Source of the DNA: Gymnopilus junonius
Lineage: Eukaryota > Basidiomycota > Agaricomycetes > Agaricales > Galerinaceae
NCBI GenBank assembly: GCA_015501075.1
Contig: JADNYJ010000068.1
Span: 62,001 to 126,000 of the forward strand
Direction of reading: 5' to 3'
Length of the DNA: 64,000 nt
Part shown: positions 11,176-23,055 of the stretch, one piece after another
Position numbering within the stretch: the first letter of the stretch is position 1
Layout of the letters: each line of letters opens with the position of its first letter
Program-made: the position numbers and the translations under genes
Notes under the pieces: model-generated
What the model saw: only the letters and a program-made list of their open reading frames with translations
Told to the model about the DNA's origin: nothing
The model's database searches: none

Positions 11176-14100
11176 AAAATGGATCACCTACTTATCTGCA
11201 TCATTCTTTGCAGGAGGGGAACGCCCACTGTTCCTTATTTTAGGTTCCAGTAAGGTGCTACGGAGAAAGAAAATATATCCTACTGGGTTTGATAGCGTAT
11301 GATTTTGTAGCAGAATATAAGTAGGCGGTCCCTCGCGCAACGTGTGTAGCCTAAAGCGGCCTGGCATCTCAGAATGGAAAGAATACTTCTTATTTGGGGT
11401 TGCAACGAGGTACCGGAGAAGAGAAGCATGTGCTCCATGTCAATGGGACAGCGTTGAGCATCAGTGGGAGGCCCTCGTGCGATATTATATTAGTCGAGGA
11501 GTACGAAAAGAGTGATGTCTGCACAGCAAAACGAACAATGAATAGCATGAAAATGGTAGTGGAGAGCGCTCTAAATTTATGCAACGAGTTCAATTTGTTT
11601 CGCAGAAAAGAGGAAAAATAATGCATGAAGCCAAATTGTTGATAGATACTGAAGCGACTCGCCATTTTCCCTAATGGCCAAGTATCTAATAATTTACTTC
11701 ACGTCAGAACATCGAAATGCCGACCGAGATCACCAATCCAAGATGACCCTCAGAATCAGTATATGGCAGCAGGCTATCACACAAGATTCAAAAAAGCGCT
11801 GTTGATAAACATTTTAGTCTTTTCCTCCAAAAAGCCGGACAGGTTCTTGGAACTCTATAGCAAGAAGGCGTCAGTATAGCGACATCAACGGAAGTAAGTT
11901 ACATTAATGGCGTACGAGCTATATTGAATCCCTTCTCTCGATACTCGAGTGAAAAAGTGTCATTTCCACTGTCCGTGTTCCTCCAAAGTTTCTGCATTAA
12001 AAGATATAAGATGCTTACTTTTGTTCACATTTTAATTATTGCCCTGGAAAATTACAATCCAATTGGGTCAGAAACACTGTTGAGCATAGCCTTCCACGAC
12101 TTTATCACTTTTAGAAAGGAAGTAAATGGCTGCTAAGAGTGATACCATAAACATCAATATAGTTACGTTCAGTTACAACTCTGTCTTGGTAGGTATAGAT
12201 TATGCTTGCCACTGTCTCTGCTCACATGCTTCCAGTATAGGGGAAATGTGCCCCTGGGATTCGTAATCTGTCATGTTGTCCTGTATACCGTCAACGGTCA
12301 TTCTCATCTGAATTATATTGTCGTTATTCTATGTTTCACGTCCAAATCCATTAGCAAAAAATGAGAAGTAGTGGAGTGTGCGGCATATATACTTACGCTA
12401 ATGATCAATTTATAACGCATATGAGTCACTGAAGCTTGGACGAAAGAAATCAAGGTGTGTTAGGCTCAGAAAGCCGAGAGAGATCCATTGCGCGCAGTAG
12501 GCGGAGATTTGACCGAACGTTATAAATAGCGTAAACCGACATCGGCACATGATGGGGTCTGAGGTCGATGGAAGGTTGACTCAGGATGCGAGGTGTTGTA
12601 TACTCTCTTCATACTCATATTTTTCCTGATGTTGAGCAAAGTTTGAGGACGTAGAAGCGAAACCTTTGCCAGTCTGTTCTGCTGCCTGTTGTTCGACTGA
12701 GATTTATTTGGGCGATTCTTATTCTTTTGACTCCTTTTGTTGGAGGGGTTGCCATTCATATCAGGTGGTTGTGTAGTAAATTCTCTTCCGTCTAGGTACA
12801 AGGCCGTATGGATAGGGTATCACAGCTCGCGTCGACAACCAACACATTTTCGATCTCCAGCTCCTCAGGCTTCAAGCCAGATCGGCCGACTCCAAGGCTC
12901 GCATAGGTTATTCTCTGATATTCTTAGATCTCCTAAATTCAGTACCACACTTATTCTTAATAGCTCGAATTCGTATTATACAGAGTCTAGGGTAACTCGA
13001 GGAAAGGTTGAGGTTGGTATGGTCTTAGTTGTAGAGGCTTAAATTCTTATTTTTGTTCAAAGTTTTATTCGCATATTATGACACGATTATACCAACGCTA
13101 CGTTGTTTTACAATCTGATACACAATTTGAATCAGAACGATATTGAACTTGAGGCGAGTAATGAGCCTGGACATGAGTGCTTGAACATTTGTCCGCCCAA
13201 TCGCACGCCTGCCTCGGGCGTCCGGCCACCTTCGCTTAAGTTCGAATACCAAAAGGGTATATCTTCAAGTGCACCTACGACGGGAGGCAAATTTTTTCCA
13301 CCTACACCGCCTCCCCTTTCCTTCCAAGGCGTAATGGTCGATTCTGCTGCGGTGTCATGCTTGACGGTAGCAGAGGATGAGATTCCACTGAAGAAATGCG
13401 GAGTGCACAAGTAAGTCTTTAGCGCCTTCTACACAAACAAATTCCAAATAGTTCCGCGGACCGCGTGGCGCATTACCGTCATTTAATTTCCACCTTTCTA
13501 CGACGGAGGCAGATCAAATGATGGGTGCTGGCGTTGGAGACGAAAACGAGGACGCGCAAGGGTCCATTCCAGTCGAAAGATTCTGATGATATGTTCCTCG
13601 TTCCTCAGTCCCTTGGGATAATCGATAGATAACTCATCGATCGTCCCGCGCCCATGGTGATAGCACTGATGCGTGATCACGATTTCGCACAGCGCACAGG
13701 TTCCTTTCCATTCGCGCCCTTATCGATGGTGGGCCGTTGTGGAACACCATTTCGGGGTAAATCATGCGGGCAAGATCCGTTTGGATAGGCGGGTCGGGGT
13801 TCAAATTACAGGCCTTTAATGAGGGTTTTGGAATTGGGTATTCGGGCAGTGCCCTCCAAGCTCTAGATCTAGACTAGCCGGATAGATGATGGGGCCTGTT
13901 AATTTATGGGGAGGGACCTGGAAGGACGACGATTGACAGGTCCATAGTAGGGGCACGAGCGTCCGGGAGATCCGTTCGTGAGTGCGGAGTCGCAAGAACA
14001 GTTGAAGCTTGTATTCCGAAGAACAGAGCCGATTTCGCAGATTAAATTGATAGTTTCTGCAATGGATTTCGATGTAGATTCTACTGGCGGACAGTAAAGC

Positions 14101-15173
14101 AAATAGATACGAGGAAGATCGTGTAACGTAGAGCATGGCAAGGAGAACGACAAGGGATTTCAGCCGTTCGGCTGAGCATGAGCAATTGAAGACCTATCTG
14201 ATAGATTAAATTTCCTTTTCGCTTGGTAAAAAAAGATTCCGGAGTCTCACAAACGGATCAGTGAAGCAAGACGTCAGGCTGATAGTCTAAAGACACATCG
14301 ACACAGGAGAAATCTTTGACTATATATTTTCCAGTAGAGCACCCAAAGGCCAAGATATAATAGCCTTAAAGGGGACGGGAGCAGTAGGCAGGTAACCCGG
14401 CTATCCTAAATCGAACGCTTCTAAAGAAGACAGTGCGCACGAGAAGGAACAGTGCGAGAAGGAACAGTGCGAACGACAGGGTCGCATTGACTATGGGAAT
14501 ATGGCTTATCAATCGCGATAGAGGTCTGCGTCCATGAGGCTAGACTAGCAAAGAAAAAATTTGTCGCCAGGCAGAGTTAGACAGCGGTAACGATCATGCC
14601 TCAAAAGGCATAGATTTCTGGTTAAGGTAGAATCGTCCTACAGTTCACGTACTCCAGTTGCTGCGGTGAGCTCCTGAGAAGGATAAAAGGGAGAGAGCAG
14701 GCGGACAGGAATCCTGGTCGCAAGCTGATGGGATGGGCGAAGGTTCGAATCAGATCAATGGTTGGAGTCAGTGCGCAGGAAGGACCGTGGGTACGACGGG
14801 AAATTTTCGGGTGGGCAGGCCGGGGCCCGGCACGAGGGCAGCGTGTACGGAACAGTCCGGCGGAGTTTAAACTCATTGTTGCGCACACACAAGAAAAACT
14901 GCAATTGTGATCGCTATCAGTACAGCAAAGAAAAAAAAAACAAGGGCGCTAACAGTGCTGCAATGCTGTTGTTCAATTTATGGCTCATTTTGTCGGCTAC
15001 CATTTCTGTCGGGGTGCGTACTGCCCATCGCGATTGTGCGGTGTCGTACCTAGCGACGGGATGGAAAGGGACTGGACGGACAATTGTATGTCGGCCAAGG
15101 ACAAGGGAGGGGGAAACTAAAAATAATCATATCTTATATCAGCCACTCTTTCCCTTTGTCCGCCCACTTAGTG
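11176..15173. other. Long gene-poor stretch
   Basis: About 4 kb with only short open frames. Segments at 12520-12801 (minus, Asn/Arg/Lys-rich) and 13103-13414 (plus, Pro-rich) are open for about 90-100 codons, but no homology or splice context supports them. A direct repeat, GCACGAGAAGGAACAGTGCG-like in sequence, occurs near 14434-14475. Nothing else is recognised. Confidence 0.45.
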
Positions 15174-15180
15174 TATAAAT
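15174..15180 (+). promoter_or_regulatory. TATA-like element of 15281 gene
   Basis: TATAAAT lies about 100 nt upstream of the ATG at 15281 and is followed by a pyrimidine-rich leader, a common fungal core-promoter layout. Confidence 0.4.
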
Positions 15181-15280
15181 TCGCCCGCCGCCCACAAACA
15201 GCATTTCCACCTTTTGCTCTCCTCACCCCATCGTCGCTGCTGTGGCTGCTTTCTCCTTCCCGCCGCCACCTTCAGTCATA

Positions 15281-18200
15281 ATGTCTTCCTCACTTTCTGG
15301 AATTGTCACCGGCGGCCTCTCAGGCCCAATATTCGATGCCGCAATCTTCTCTGTAAACTCTGTGCTGTATATGAAAAGCCCCGAAAAGAAAGGCATTTCC
15401 TTCAGCAAAACCACTGATCGCATTTTTGGCTTGAGCGTGCTGGCTGCAGCCCTCACGGTGGTCGTGCAGACTTCAAGCGACCCTGCTCTATTTCAGGACG
15501 CCACACTCAATGTCCCGAAAAAGTTTAATCCTACTCCTACCCAACCCTCTATCAAGAAGTCTTTTATTGTGGCGTTGTCGTCAGATGGTTCCGACTACGA
15601 TCCCACCGTCGACGGTGAGAGCGATGGCGACTCCGACAACAATGAAGACAGCTCTTCAAATTCACAAAGTAAGTTTCTATGTTATCTCACTCACCATCAC
15701 TAGCGCTAACGTTATTCACTAGGTCGGGATATGACCCCCGACCTCGATTACTTGAGGCGACCTGACGAAGACGATGATGAGCAAATACCACCCACTCCTC
15801 CTTCTCAAAGTGGTGATGCAGGTAGTATGTTGTCGCCTTGCTTGAGCTTCCCAGAAACTTATGGCTGATGGTCGATCTTTTTCGTTTAGCATCACCCCCA
15901 TCTGCGAATTCGGCACCATCTTCCAATTCCCCGTTTTCCCTCTCTGGAGGCCCACCACCGCCACCGCCACCGCCTCCACCACCTCCATTGTTGGGTATAG
16001 AAGGTGGTGGTGGTGGTCAGTTTAATCTCATATATATTGCCATTTTTGTTATATTGGGGTACCTTATTGGTGCATTGATCGTCCGTATGAAGAACCAGCA
16101 AACCGAATCAACGAGGCGTCTCAAACGAAGATCGCGTATCGTCTCTGTTGGTAATACCACTTCCATAGGGGATATAGTCCCTTCTCTCTTTTCGGAGTTT
16201 GGGATGTGTGCGGCAGCACCGAACAACCAGTTTTACCTTTCTCAAGGAGCGGTCAAAATTGTCAAGGACCATCTCATTCTGCCAATTTCTATTCCATCAT
16301 CAGCACCCAGTCCCTATCTCACCCAGCCTGTTTCTATTCCATCACCAACACCGTCTGTTGTCACCGACCTAGTCCTCTACAAATATTCTACCACAACCCC
16401 AGAAAGGGAGTCGTGGTGGGGATGGTTGATTGCTTTTTCACTGGTGTTTTTTTCAGCATTATATTTCAATCCTGGAGAACGAGAGAATTTAGTCACCGTA
16501 TGTTTTCTTTTGAGTTTCGTGACTCAGTAAATTAACCTCGCCCAATCCAATCACAGGACTCGGACGAAGAAGAAATTTTCGACTACAAGATTTGGAAAGA
16601 AGTAGTATGTTATCTCTGTCGCTATTGTCATTCATGGAGCTATCCCTAATATTTTCTTACTTTTCCTACCTATTTCCAGCTTTATTCGCCTGAATTCTTG
16701 TCCACGCAGGACGCTGTCGACTTGGATAACGGTGGAACTGGAACCGACGACGTACCTGCCGAAGCTCCGGATGCCAACGCCACCGGCCCTGAACCCGATC
16801 TTGAGCCTGGCTTTGATCACAACACCGCCGCCAACAGCACTCTTGAGGTTGTTCTCGCCAGCGACGACCACGATGACCTCACCGACGTCGACAATCCGGT
16901 AAACGCCACTGAAGTTCTTGAGATCGAGGCCATTGTCATTGATCTTGAACCCGACCACAACAACAAGGCCGACCGAGATGTTACTTCTGAACCCGACCAC
17001 GATGACCATGACACTGACACGGTCGTCCTCTCAAGCAGCGACAACGACGATGCAGCCTCCTCCACATCTTTTTCATCCCTCACCTCTTCGTCCACGGCAT
17101 CCAAGCCCCAAAACATTGTCCCTGGTGATGTGCTCATAACGGCAATGTTCGAATCATTGGCCTCGTCTAAGCGATCTAGATGGGCATCCTCATCGGAAGA
17201 GAAGAAGACGCAGGAGAAGCAGCATGCTGCTTCTCCTGGTGGTTTCTTTTCACAGACCAATGTTGCATCGAGTGTCGCACCTCGCACTATCAAATACAAC
17301 CCTCGGGTTTACTTCACAGACGATATCGACGGATGGGTTGGGGAGGCGGAAAAGCCGTTGTTGCCAGCAGTACGTATTGTTATGTCTCCTTGAGTGAACG
17401 AATCAGGCTAATGCGCGCGTTTTCTCTTGCAGATCAAGCCATCGGAAGCGCTCACTGGTTCTGGTACCCCTGTCAAGCCCAGTAAAGTCAATTCTGAGGA
17501 AGACAACAAGCTTTCCTCAGACTATGAGACCAACCTTGGCGTGGCGGAGCCATCCGTGCTACCATCAGTGCGTATTGTAATAGTTGTTTTGACCGGCGAA
17601 TCAATCTAATAGATGCACTTTTTCTTGTAGATCGAGCCCTCTGAGACTTTAGTGTCGGCTGTCCCTAATATCCCCACCGAACCCTTCGCCGAACCCGTCG
17701 TTGTCAATTCTGAGGGGGAAGCTGTCGCTGATAGCCCTGCCAAACCCGCCAAAGTCGAGGAGGAACACACCCTTCCTTCAAGCTATGAGACGAACATTTC
17801 CATCGCAATGCCTTCCGTGCTACCAGCGGTACGTATTATTAGGGTTACTTTGATGGACGATTCAGACTAATGGATGCGGCTTTTCTTCTAGACACTGCCT
17901 GAAGCATCAGCTTCCTCTGGTACCCTTGAAGAACACGTCGATGTCGAATCTGGAGAGGAAGTCGCCCCCGATATCTCAACGGCGGAACACAACCCTTCCT
18001 CAGGCAACGAGACAAACACTACCACCGGAACCTCATTCGCGCTACAAGCTGTACGTATTGCTCTGACTGCTTTGATGGACGAATTAAACTAATGGATGCT
18101 ACTGTTCTTGTAGGTCCATCCTCAAGAGGACCCTGTCAAACGCCCGCCCCCAGAAGCTGTCAAATTTGATTGGGCTGGTGAACAATATCAATACACTTTC

Positions 18201-19264
18201 CCTGGCCCTATGACGGATTTCAACATTCCATATACATTCCTGCCCAGCATCACCCCCGGAAACTCTCCTCAGCGGCGTCGATCATTGTCCGATTTCGACT
18301 TTCCCGAACGCCGGGAGACGAGACCTATCAAGGTGGTGATATACAAGCCCTCTCATCCCTCCATTATCATCAGGCCCCCTTGCCTCAGAAGAAGAGCTTC
18401 TGTCCCAAATCTCGAGGGGCTGAAGGCGTCAGTGTCCACGAGCTGTAAGCCTGACGGAAAAAAGACGTCTGCGGCGAAGCAATCACCTCTGCTTGATAAT
18501 ATAGGCATAATTACATTTGAAGGCCCCGGATCTATGTATGTCCAACTTGGAAACATTGGACAAGTTCGCAGCACCCCGGTACGTATTCTACATGTTTTTC
18601 TATACCCTTTCTGACCTTTTATTCTCCTTTCTTAGAGTGTGCCCTCTCTCGCCACGTGTCCCCCCAGTACCCTGCCTCTCAGCATGCCGCCATCCAGCAT
18701 ACTGTCCCCTACCACGTCCTCCTCCCTCGCGCACCCTGACTGTGATCCCAAAGTGCGCCTTGGGCCGACTCCAACACATCTACTTGGGAACGCTGCCGCC
18801 TTCAACTGGGAAGTGCTGAAAGTGACCAAAGGTCTCCAGCAGTCTCTGAGCAGGGATGGGCGTCAGCGGGATCTAAATTGCTTGCCCTGTCTCTTCGTCA
18901 AACCTAGCATTTTGCCCAACGTGCATGACATGCAGGTCCAGACCTTGATATTCGGAACCGTGAGCACCATCGGCTTCGATGCGTTGCATAGCGCAGGTGC
19001 AGCTCCCAAAAAGAAGTCAAGGAAGTCAAAGCGAGAGCAAAAAAGGCCAAGATCGTCGACGTCAGCCTTGTGGACTTGCTCTGGGCGACGAGCAACTCAA
19101 GCTCCATTGTGGATGGACATAGCATTGGTAGCCCACAATCTCCGGTGGTCATCAAGTTTCCTGCAGCTGGCCCTTCCCAACCACCTCCTTCCTCCCAGCA
19201 CACTCGTATCGCACACCCCCCATCCAATATTCCACCCCCACCTCTAACGTCGAGGCATCTGTGA
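15281..19264 (+). CDS. Lineage-specific membrane protein with repeated exon-intron modules
   Basis: Exons: 15281-15668, 15723-15821, 15890-16497, 16557-16604, 16680-17369, 17433-17567, 17631-17828, 17892-18050, 18114-18578 and a last exon from 18636. Every intron is GT-AG and the frame is kept through exon 9 (930 codons). Visible features are a possible N-terminal hydrophobic segment, a 12-proline run near 15953-15989 followed by a Gly run, a membrane helix (LIYIAIFVILGYLIGALIV), a second hydrophobic stretch (WWGWLIAFSLVFFSALYF) and long acidic Asp/Glu/Ser/Thr-rich tails. Exons 6-8 are all multiples of three, bounded by phase-0 introns, and share a Y-E-T-N/N-E-T-N motif before a P-S-V-L-P-like end. 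I know no family. In the last exon the coding-like frame appears to change near 18990-19020 (a KEVKEVKARAKKAKIVDVSL segment), so the 3' end is uncertain. Confidence 0.55.
17370..18113 (+). repeat. Four mutually similar 63-nt introns
   Basis: Introns at 17370-17432, 17568-17630, 17829-17891 and 18051-18113 are each exactly 63 nt. All start GTRCGTATT, share a central TTGA-N-GRC/AAC-GA-T/A-T block and a CTAAT branch-like site at the same offset, and end in a T-rich stretch with YAG. The next intron (18579-18635, 57 nt) also begins GTACGTATT but then diverges. The exons between them share their end sequence and the Y-E-T-N region, so an exon plus its intron was probably copied repeatedly. Confidence 0.8.
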
Positions 19265-20330
19265 TTCTATGTGGGCAAAGACCGGTCCTCTGCATCTGTG
19301 CCAGTCGTCTATGAGGAGCAATTATCTATCCCTCAATTTACACACCCAAAGACTGCAACCATGCGCTTCCCGCAAAACCGGCCTCCATAAAAGCGCCAGT
19401 GCTGCGAGCAGCACGTCCACCCTTGGGCAAGTCAGTGCCCATGGCCCGATGGGGGCTTACGCGGGTCCATCGAGTGCGTCGTCTTCGGGGTCGTTGACGT
19501 CTTTACCGGGACAAAATTCCGAAAGGAAGAGAAATGAGCAAAGGTTCAATGCCAGGCGGTGCCTGCTGCTGTCCAGGTTGGCATCAACCGCTCAATAGGG
19601 CCTTACCATGGCCTGTCGAGTGCACCCCCTTCCATCCGCTTACCTTTATATCACCGTCTCGTCGTCGCCTTTTCCGCCCAGAGAAAACTTTAGGAGCATG
19701 CAGACCAGAATCACTGCCGCTGCAGCGGGTGGCGGGTCCACAACTCGACCTCGGCTCTGAACCAGTTGCGTTCGGGCTTTCGGACAACACCTCAACCACA
19801 ATGGCAGCAAGGTGCCTCGCGAACACCATGCCCATTGCCGTCCCCCCCATTTCATATCCGGGCCTGAACCAATTCACTCCGCCCTTCTCAAACCCTTCAC
19901 ATCCGGCTGTGGCTCCAATAACGGAGTCTTGGGAAGAGGTGGAGGTATGGTGGAGGTGAGGTTATGGTGGTTATGGTGGTAGGGGCGGAGGTGGAAGCAT
20001 GGGCAGAGGTGGGAATGGGTTCAGAGGAAGTGGAAGGTGGCAATGAGATGGGCCACGAGTGGTCGCGGTATGTAATATGCCTCAAGTCAGCAATGTGCTC
20101 TGGGCATTGCTAGGACCCACGACGAGCTTGAAGCGCACAAACAACATCACGGCATTCCATTTACTCCACACACCCCCATATTCGACTCTAGGCCGCAATG
20201 CCACTTCCTATTTCCTACTCGTTATCAAGTCAACCAGCAACGATGATTACAAGACCAACATCGCGGCCAACATGTGACTTCAAACACAATATCAACTGCA
20301 TCAGCACCCAATGCTGGACTACATTCATAT
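19265..20330 (+). other. Decayed coding-like DNA with Gly-rich segment
   Basis: Several overlapping open frames of 60-140 codons are rich in Ser/Pro but interrupted. At 19964-20046 one frame reads as an RGG-like tract (GYGGYGGRGGGGSMGRGG), as in RNA-binding proteins, ending at a stop near 20046. Upstream frames shift repeatedly. I read it as remnant coding sequence, or 3' exons of the preceding gene with indels. Confidence 0.35.
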
Positions 20331-21190
20331 CGCACCCTGACTGCGTCGACGTTGACGCAGATGGAGATGAATAAGTTGTCTCCCTCTTCCGAGTCCCTTT
20401 CCGGTGCGACGGGTTCTTGAAGACCAGAAACCAGCAAATTCCTCGAAACCTGGTTGAATAACGAGTCGACGACCACTACAAGGCTATGGTTCGATACCAA
20501 TACCCAATGCAAATTTGTCGCCCATGACTGCGTCGACGTTGATGCAGATGGGGATGAATAATTCATCTCCCTCTTCCGAGTCCCTTTCCGGTGCAACGGG
20601 TTTCTTATACTTCTGAACCCCAAAGGCAGCATCTTGCTGCATATCAGGCCTACTAACAATGACGAAGATGACGACAAGGCCAAGGTCGACCTCAACCTCA
20701 ATCGAAGTATCGGCACCATCCAATGCAGATGTCTTATATCCTGCTCATGACTGCGTCGACGTTGATGCAGACGGAGATGAATGATTCATCTCCTTCTTCC
20801 GAGTCCCTTTCCGGCACAATAGGTTCTTTGTCGATCTCTAAGCCTTAACGCTAGCGGTTCACCTCACATCAGGCTATCAACAACAATGAAGACAACGACA
20901 AGCCATGGTCGATCTCGAACTCAACTGCAATACCAAACCAGCACCAAATGCGTCGACGTTGACGCAGAAGGAGTGGATAATACTTCTCCTTCTTCCGAGT
21001 TCCTTTCCAGTGCATTGGATTCTTTGTCGACTTCCGATGCCGAAGCCAGCATTTTGCTTCATACCAGACCTACCGACAACAGCGACAGCGACAGCGAGGC
21101 CAAGGTCGAGGCCAACCCCAACCCCTCTCACACCATCGCCGTCACCGCTCCATACATCGATCTCATTAAACTTGAGTTTATGACTTACTC
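20331..21190 (+). repeat. Tandem repeat, about 200-bp unit, four copies
   Basis: A core TGCGTCGACGTTGAYGCAGA recurs at about 20342, 20530, 20752 and 20948. It is followed each time by GATGAAT-like sequence, then a block containing TTCCGAGTCCCTTTCC (TTCCGAGTTCCTTTCC in the fourth). Spacer segments between cores are partly similar (GACGACAAGGCCAAGGTCGA-type). In the fourth copy a frame is open across the core (CVDVDAEG, then SPSSEFLSSALDSLS) and continues to 21239. In the first three a stop follows the DGDE codons and the downstream block is in another frame. This is a degenerate coding repeat, not a CRISPR array. Confidence 0.65.
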
Positions 21191-21239
21191 GCCGTGTCTT
21201 CGTCACCGCCTTCCACCTGTCTGCTGGGATCAAGACTAG

Positions 21240-21857
21240 GACTCCTTCAAGGATCCTCTGCCCCTCCTGCCTCGCGGCTCTCGCCTAATTGTTGTAACAG
21301 GCGATTCTTGCCCCGTGGTATATTTCAATTTTCTTTTTCTGTTTATATCGTCCCTCTACCTCTACATCTTCTCTCTCTCTCGCGTCTTCTTTCGTCTCTA
21401 TCTGTCGTCTTTCTGCTTTTCTATTTATTTACGTCTCAATCTCTATCGCTCTGCTCTGCTTGTGTCTGCTATGGACTATCAATATTGTAATAGTGAAATT
21501 GTGTTTCCCTTGCCTCATCATCTTTTTCTCTCTGTTCCATCTACTATTACGGACTTCTGGCTGCCAACTGGTGTATCATTTCGTTTGGACATTCTATAGA
21601 ATATTGTGGAATGTGTCTGCTGCTCTTATCTGTTTTTCAACGTTACAATGCTATCTTCTGTCCATTTAATATGGTGTATTGCAAGGTGTCGTGCGGTATA
21701 GAGAGGACTGAATTTGAGAAAAGAGGAAACTTTCTCACTGCTCATCCATTGCCTGTAGCGTCCACGTGCACTTCAATTTTATACTCAGTTGTCACGTCGA
21801 CCCTTTCACTCAACATTATCTATCATACTTCAGTTTCAGGTCATAGGATTTCGAGTT
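21240..21857. other. Pyrimidine-rich intergenic region
   Basis: The plus strand at 21310-21560 is strongly C/T-rich (many TCTCT runs), as in fungal promoters. No gene is seen. It lies directly upstream of the G-alpha-like gene. Confidence 0.4.
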
Positions 21858-23055
21858 ATGTACAACTCTCAGCAGCGAGTGGTGCAACCGCAAGGGAATC
21901 CGTTTATAGACCTTCCTGACCCACCTCCCAATGAGACTCCTGAAGAACGTGCTGCCCGAAAAGCGCAAGAAGCAGCGGCGAAACGAGTTAGCGAGGAAAT
22001 AGATGCAAATTTGCAAGCTGAATTAGTCGCGTCTAGGAAACGAAAGGTTGTTCGTGTTGTGATTCTTGGCCAGGCTGAAAGTGGTGGGTATTGTTTTTGA
22101 CCCTCAGAGGTTAAAATGAACCATTCTTTAGGCAAATCAACCTTGTTGGGTCGTTCGTATCACTCAGCTCTGATGTCCCGTCATTCCCTCACTTTACCGC
22201 TTAGACTTACGCATGTTTTCTATCGGCGTAAGCGAGACGAAGCAAACTTCTTTTGGAGTTCAAGAGCACCATATGTCATTCAGGTGGGGAAGTAGGTCTC
22301 AGGCGTACATTTTCTATACTGTCGGCCCAACACAAACGTTCAACGTAAGTAAAACCAATAATGTCCCACTGGTTGCTTGAATGGCTTCCTTAAATCCAGA
22401 GAACGCATTGGGTTACTTACCTGGATGATATTGATGTTGTTATACTCTGTACGTCCTGCGATTTTGTGACATCTCTGAAATGACGTTGGTCCCCTGGTCT
22501 TTGAAGTAGCGCGTACGTTGTTTTTCTAGATTTGCTTTTATTTCTCTCATCCTCTTGTTTTTATTTTATAGCTGTGTCCTGCTTTAATGAATACATTCCA
22601 AAGGACTCCAGCCAAAGGCGTAATCGTCTAGAAAATTCATATATTACTTGGCAATCGATTTGCGAATCTAGACTTCTTGCCAAAGTTCCGCTGATGATAA
22701 TACTCAACAAGTGCGATATTCTGAAGAAAAAGTTGGAATCTGGAGTCGTGTTCAGGAAATATTGCCCTAGTTATGGATACAGACCAAATGATTATGGAAA
22801 CGTCCTCATGTGTAAGTCATTTGGCGCATATACGAGTATAAGTGTTCTTCTGATCCAATACCATCTATTTAAGACTTGGGGCAGAAGTTCAGTGAGACCT
22901 TCAAGCAGTTCTCACATCGAAACAGGTCTCTCCATATTTGCACAGTTTCATGATCGTACGCCTCCTCTCATTTAGTCTTCCCTCTCAGTTCAGGGGTAAC
23001 TATAATTATACCCTAGAGTGCCGCTACGACATTTGAACTGCTTGCCGCAAGTTGA
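21858..23055 (+). pseudogene. Divergent G-alpha subunit, degenerate
   Basis: The start MYNSQQRVVQPQGNPF leads to a charged helix and then VVILGQAESG, an intron, and GKSTLL, together the P-loop (G1). Next comes a switch-I-like stretch (SFGVQEHHMSF), then FYTVGPTQTF where DVGG is expected, a THWVTYLDDIDVV segment, RLLAKVPLMIILNKCDIL with an intact NKxD (G4), and SYGYRPNDYGNV. The end near 23055 has a short SAATTFELLAAS. G-alpha proteins normally carry a helical domain of roughly 110-120 residues between G1 and switch I; only about 25 codons separate them here. G3 lacks the Asp and second Gly of DxxGG, and the G5 TCAT region is broken by a stop. The N-terminus lacks a Met-Gly myristoylation site. 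It resembles the expanded, divergent mushroom G-alpha group and is probably non-functional. Confidence 0.6.

Noticed and set aside
12737..13042. Plus-strand frame of about 100 codons.
   Set aside because: No family, no splice context; overlaps an equally long minus-strand frame, so neither is preferred.
14728..14750. GGTTCGAATC-like string resembling a tRNA T-arm.
   Set aside because: No acceptor stem, D-arm or anticodon arm could be folded around it.
16817..17299. Minus-strand open frame of 160 codons.
   Set aside because: Antisense shadow of the Asp/Ser-rich exon 5 of the plus-strand gene, which has a consistent splice pattern.
20331..21190. Possible CRISPR-like array.
   Set aside because: Unit is about 200 bp, degenerate and coding in origin; the host is a eukaryote.
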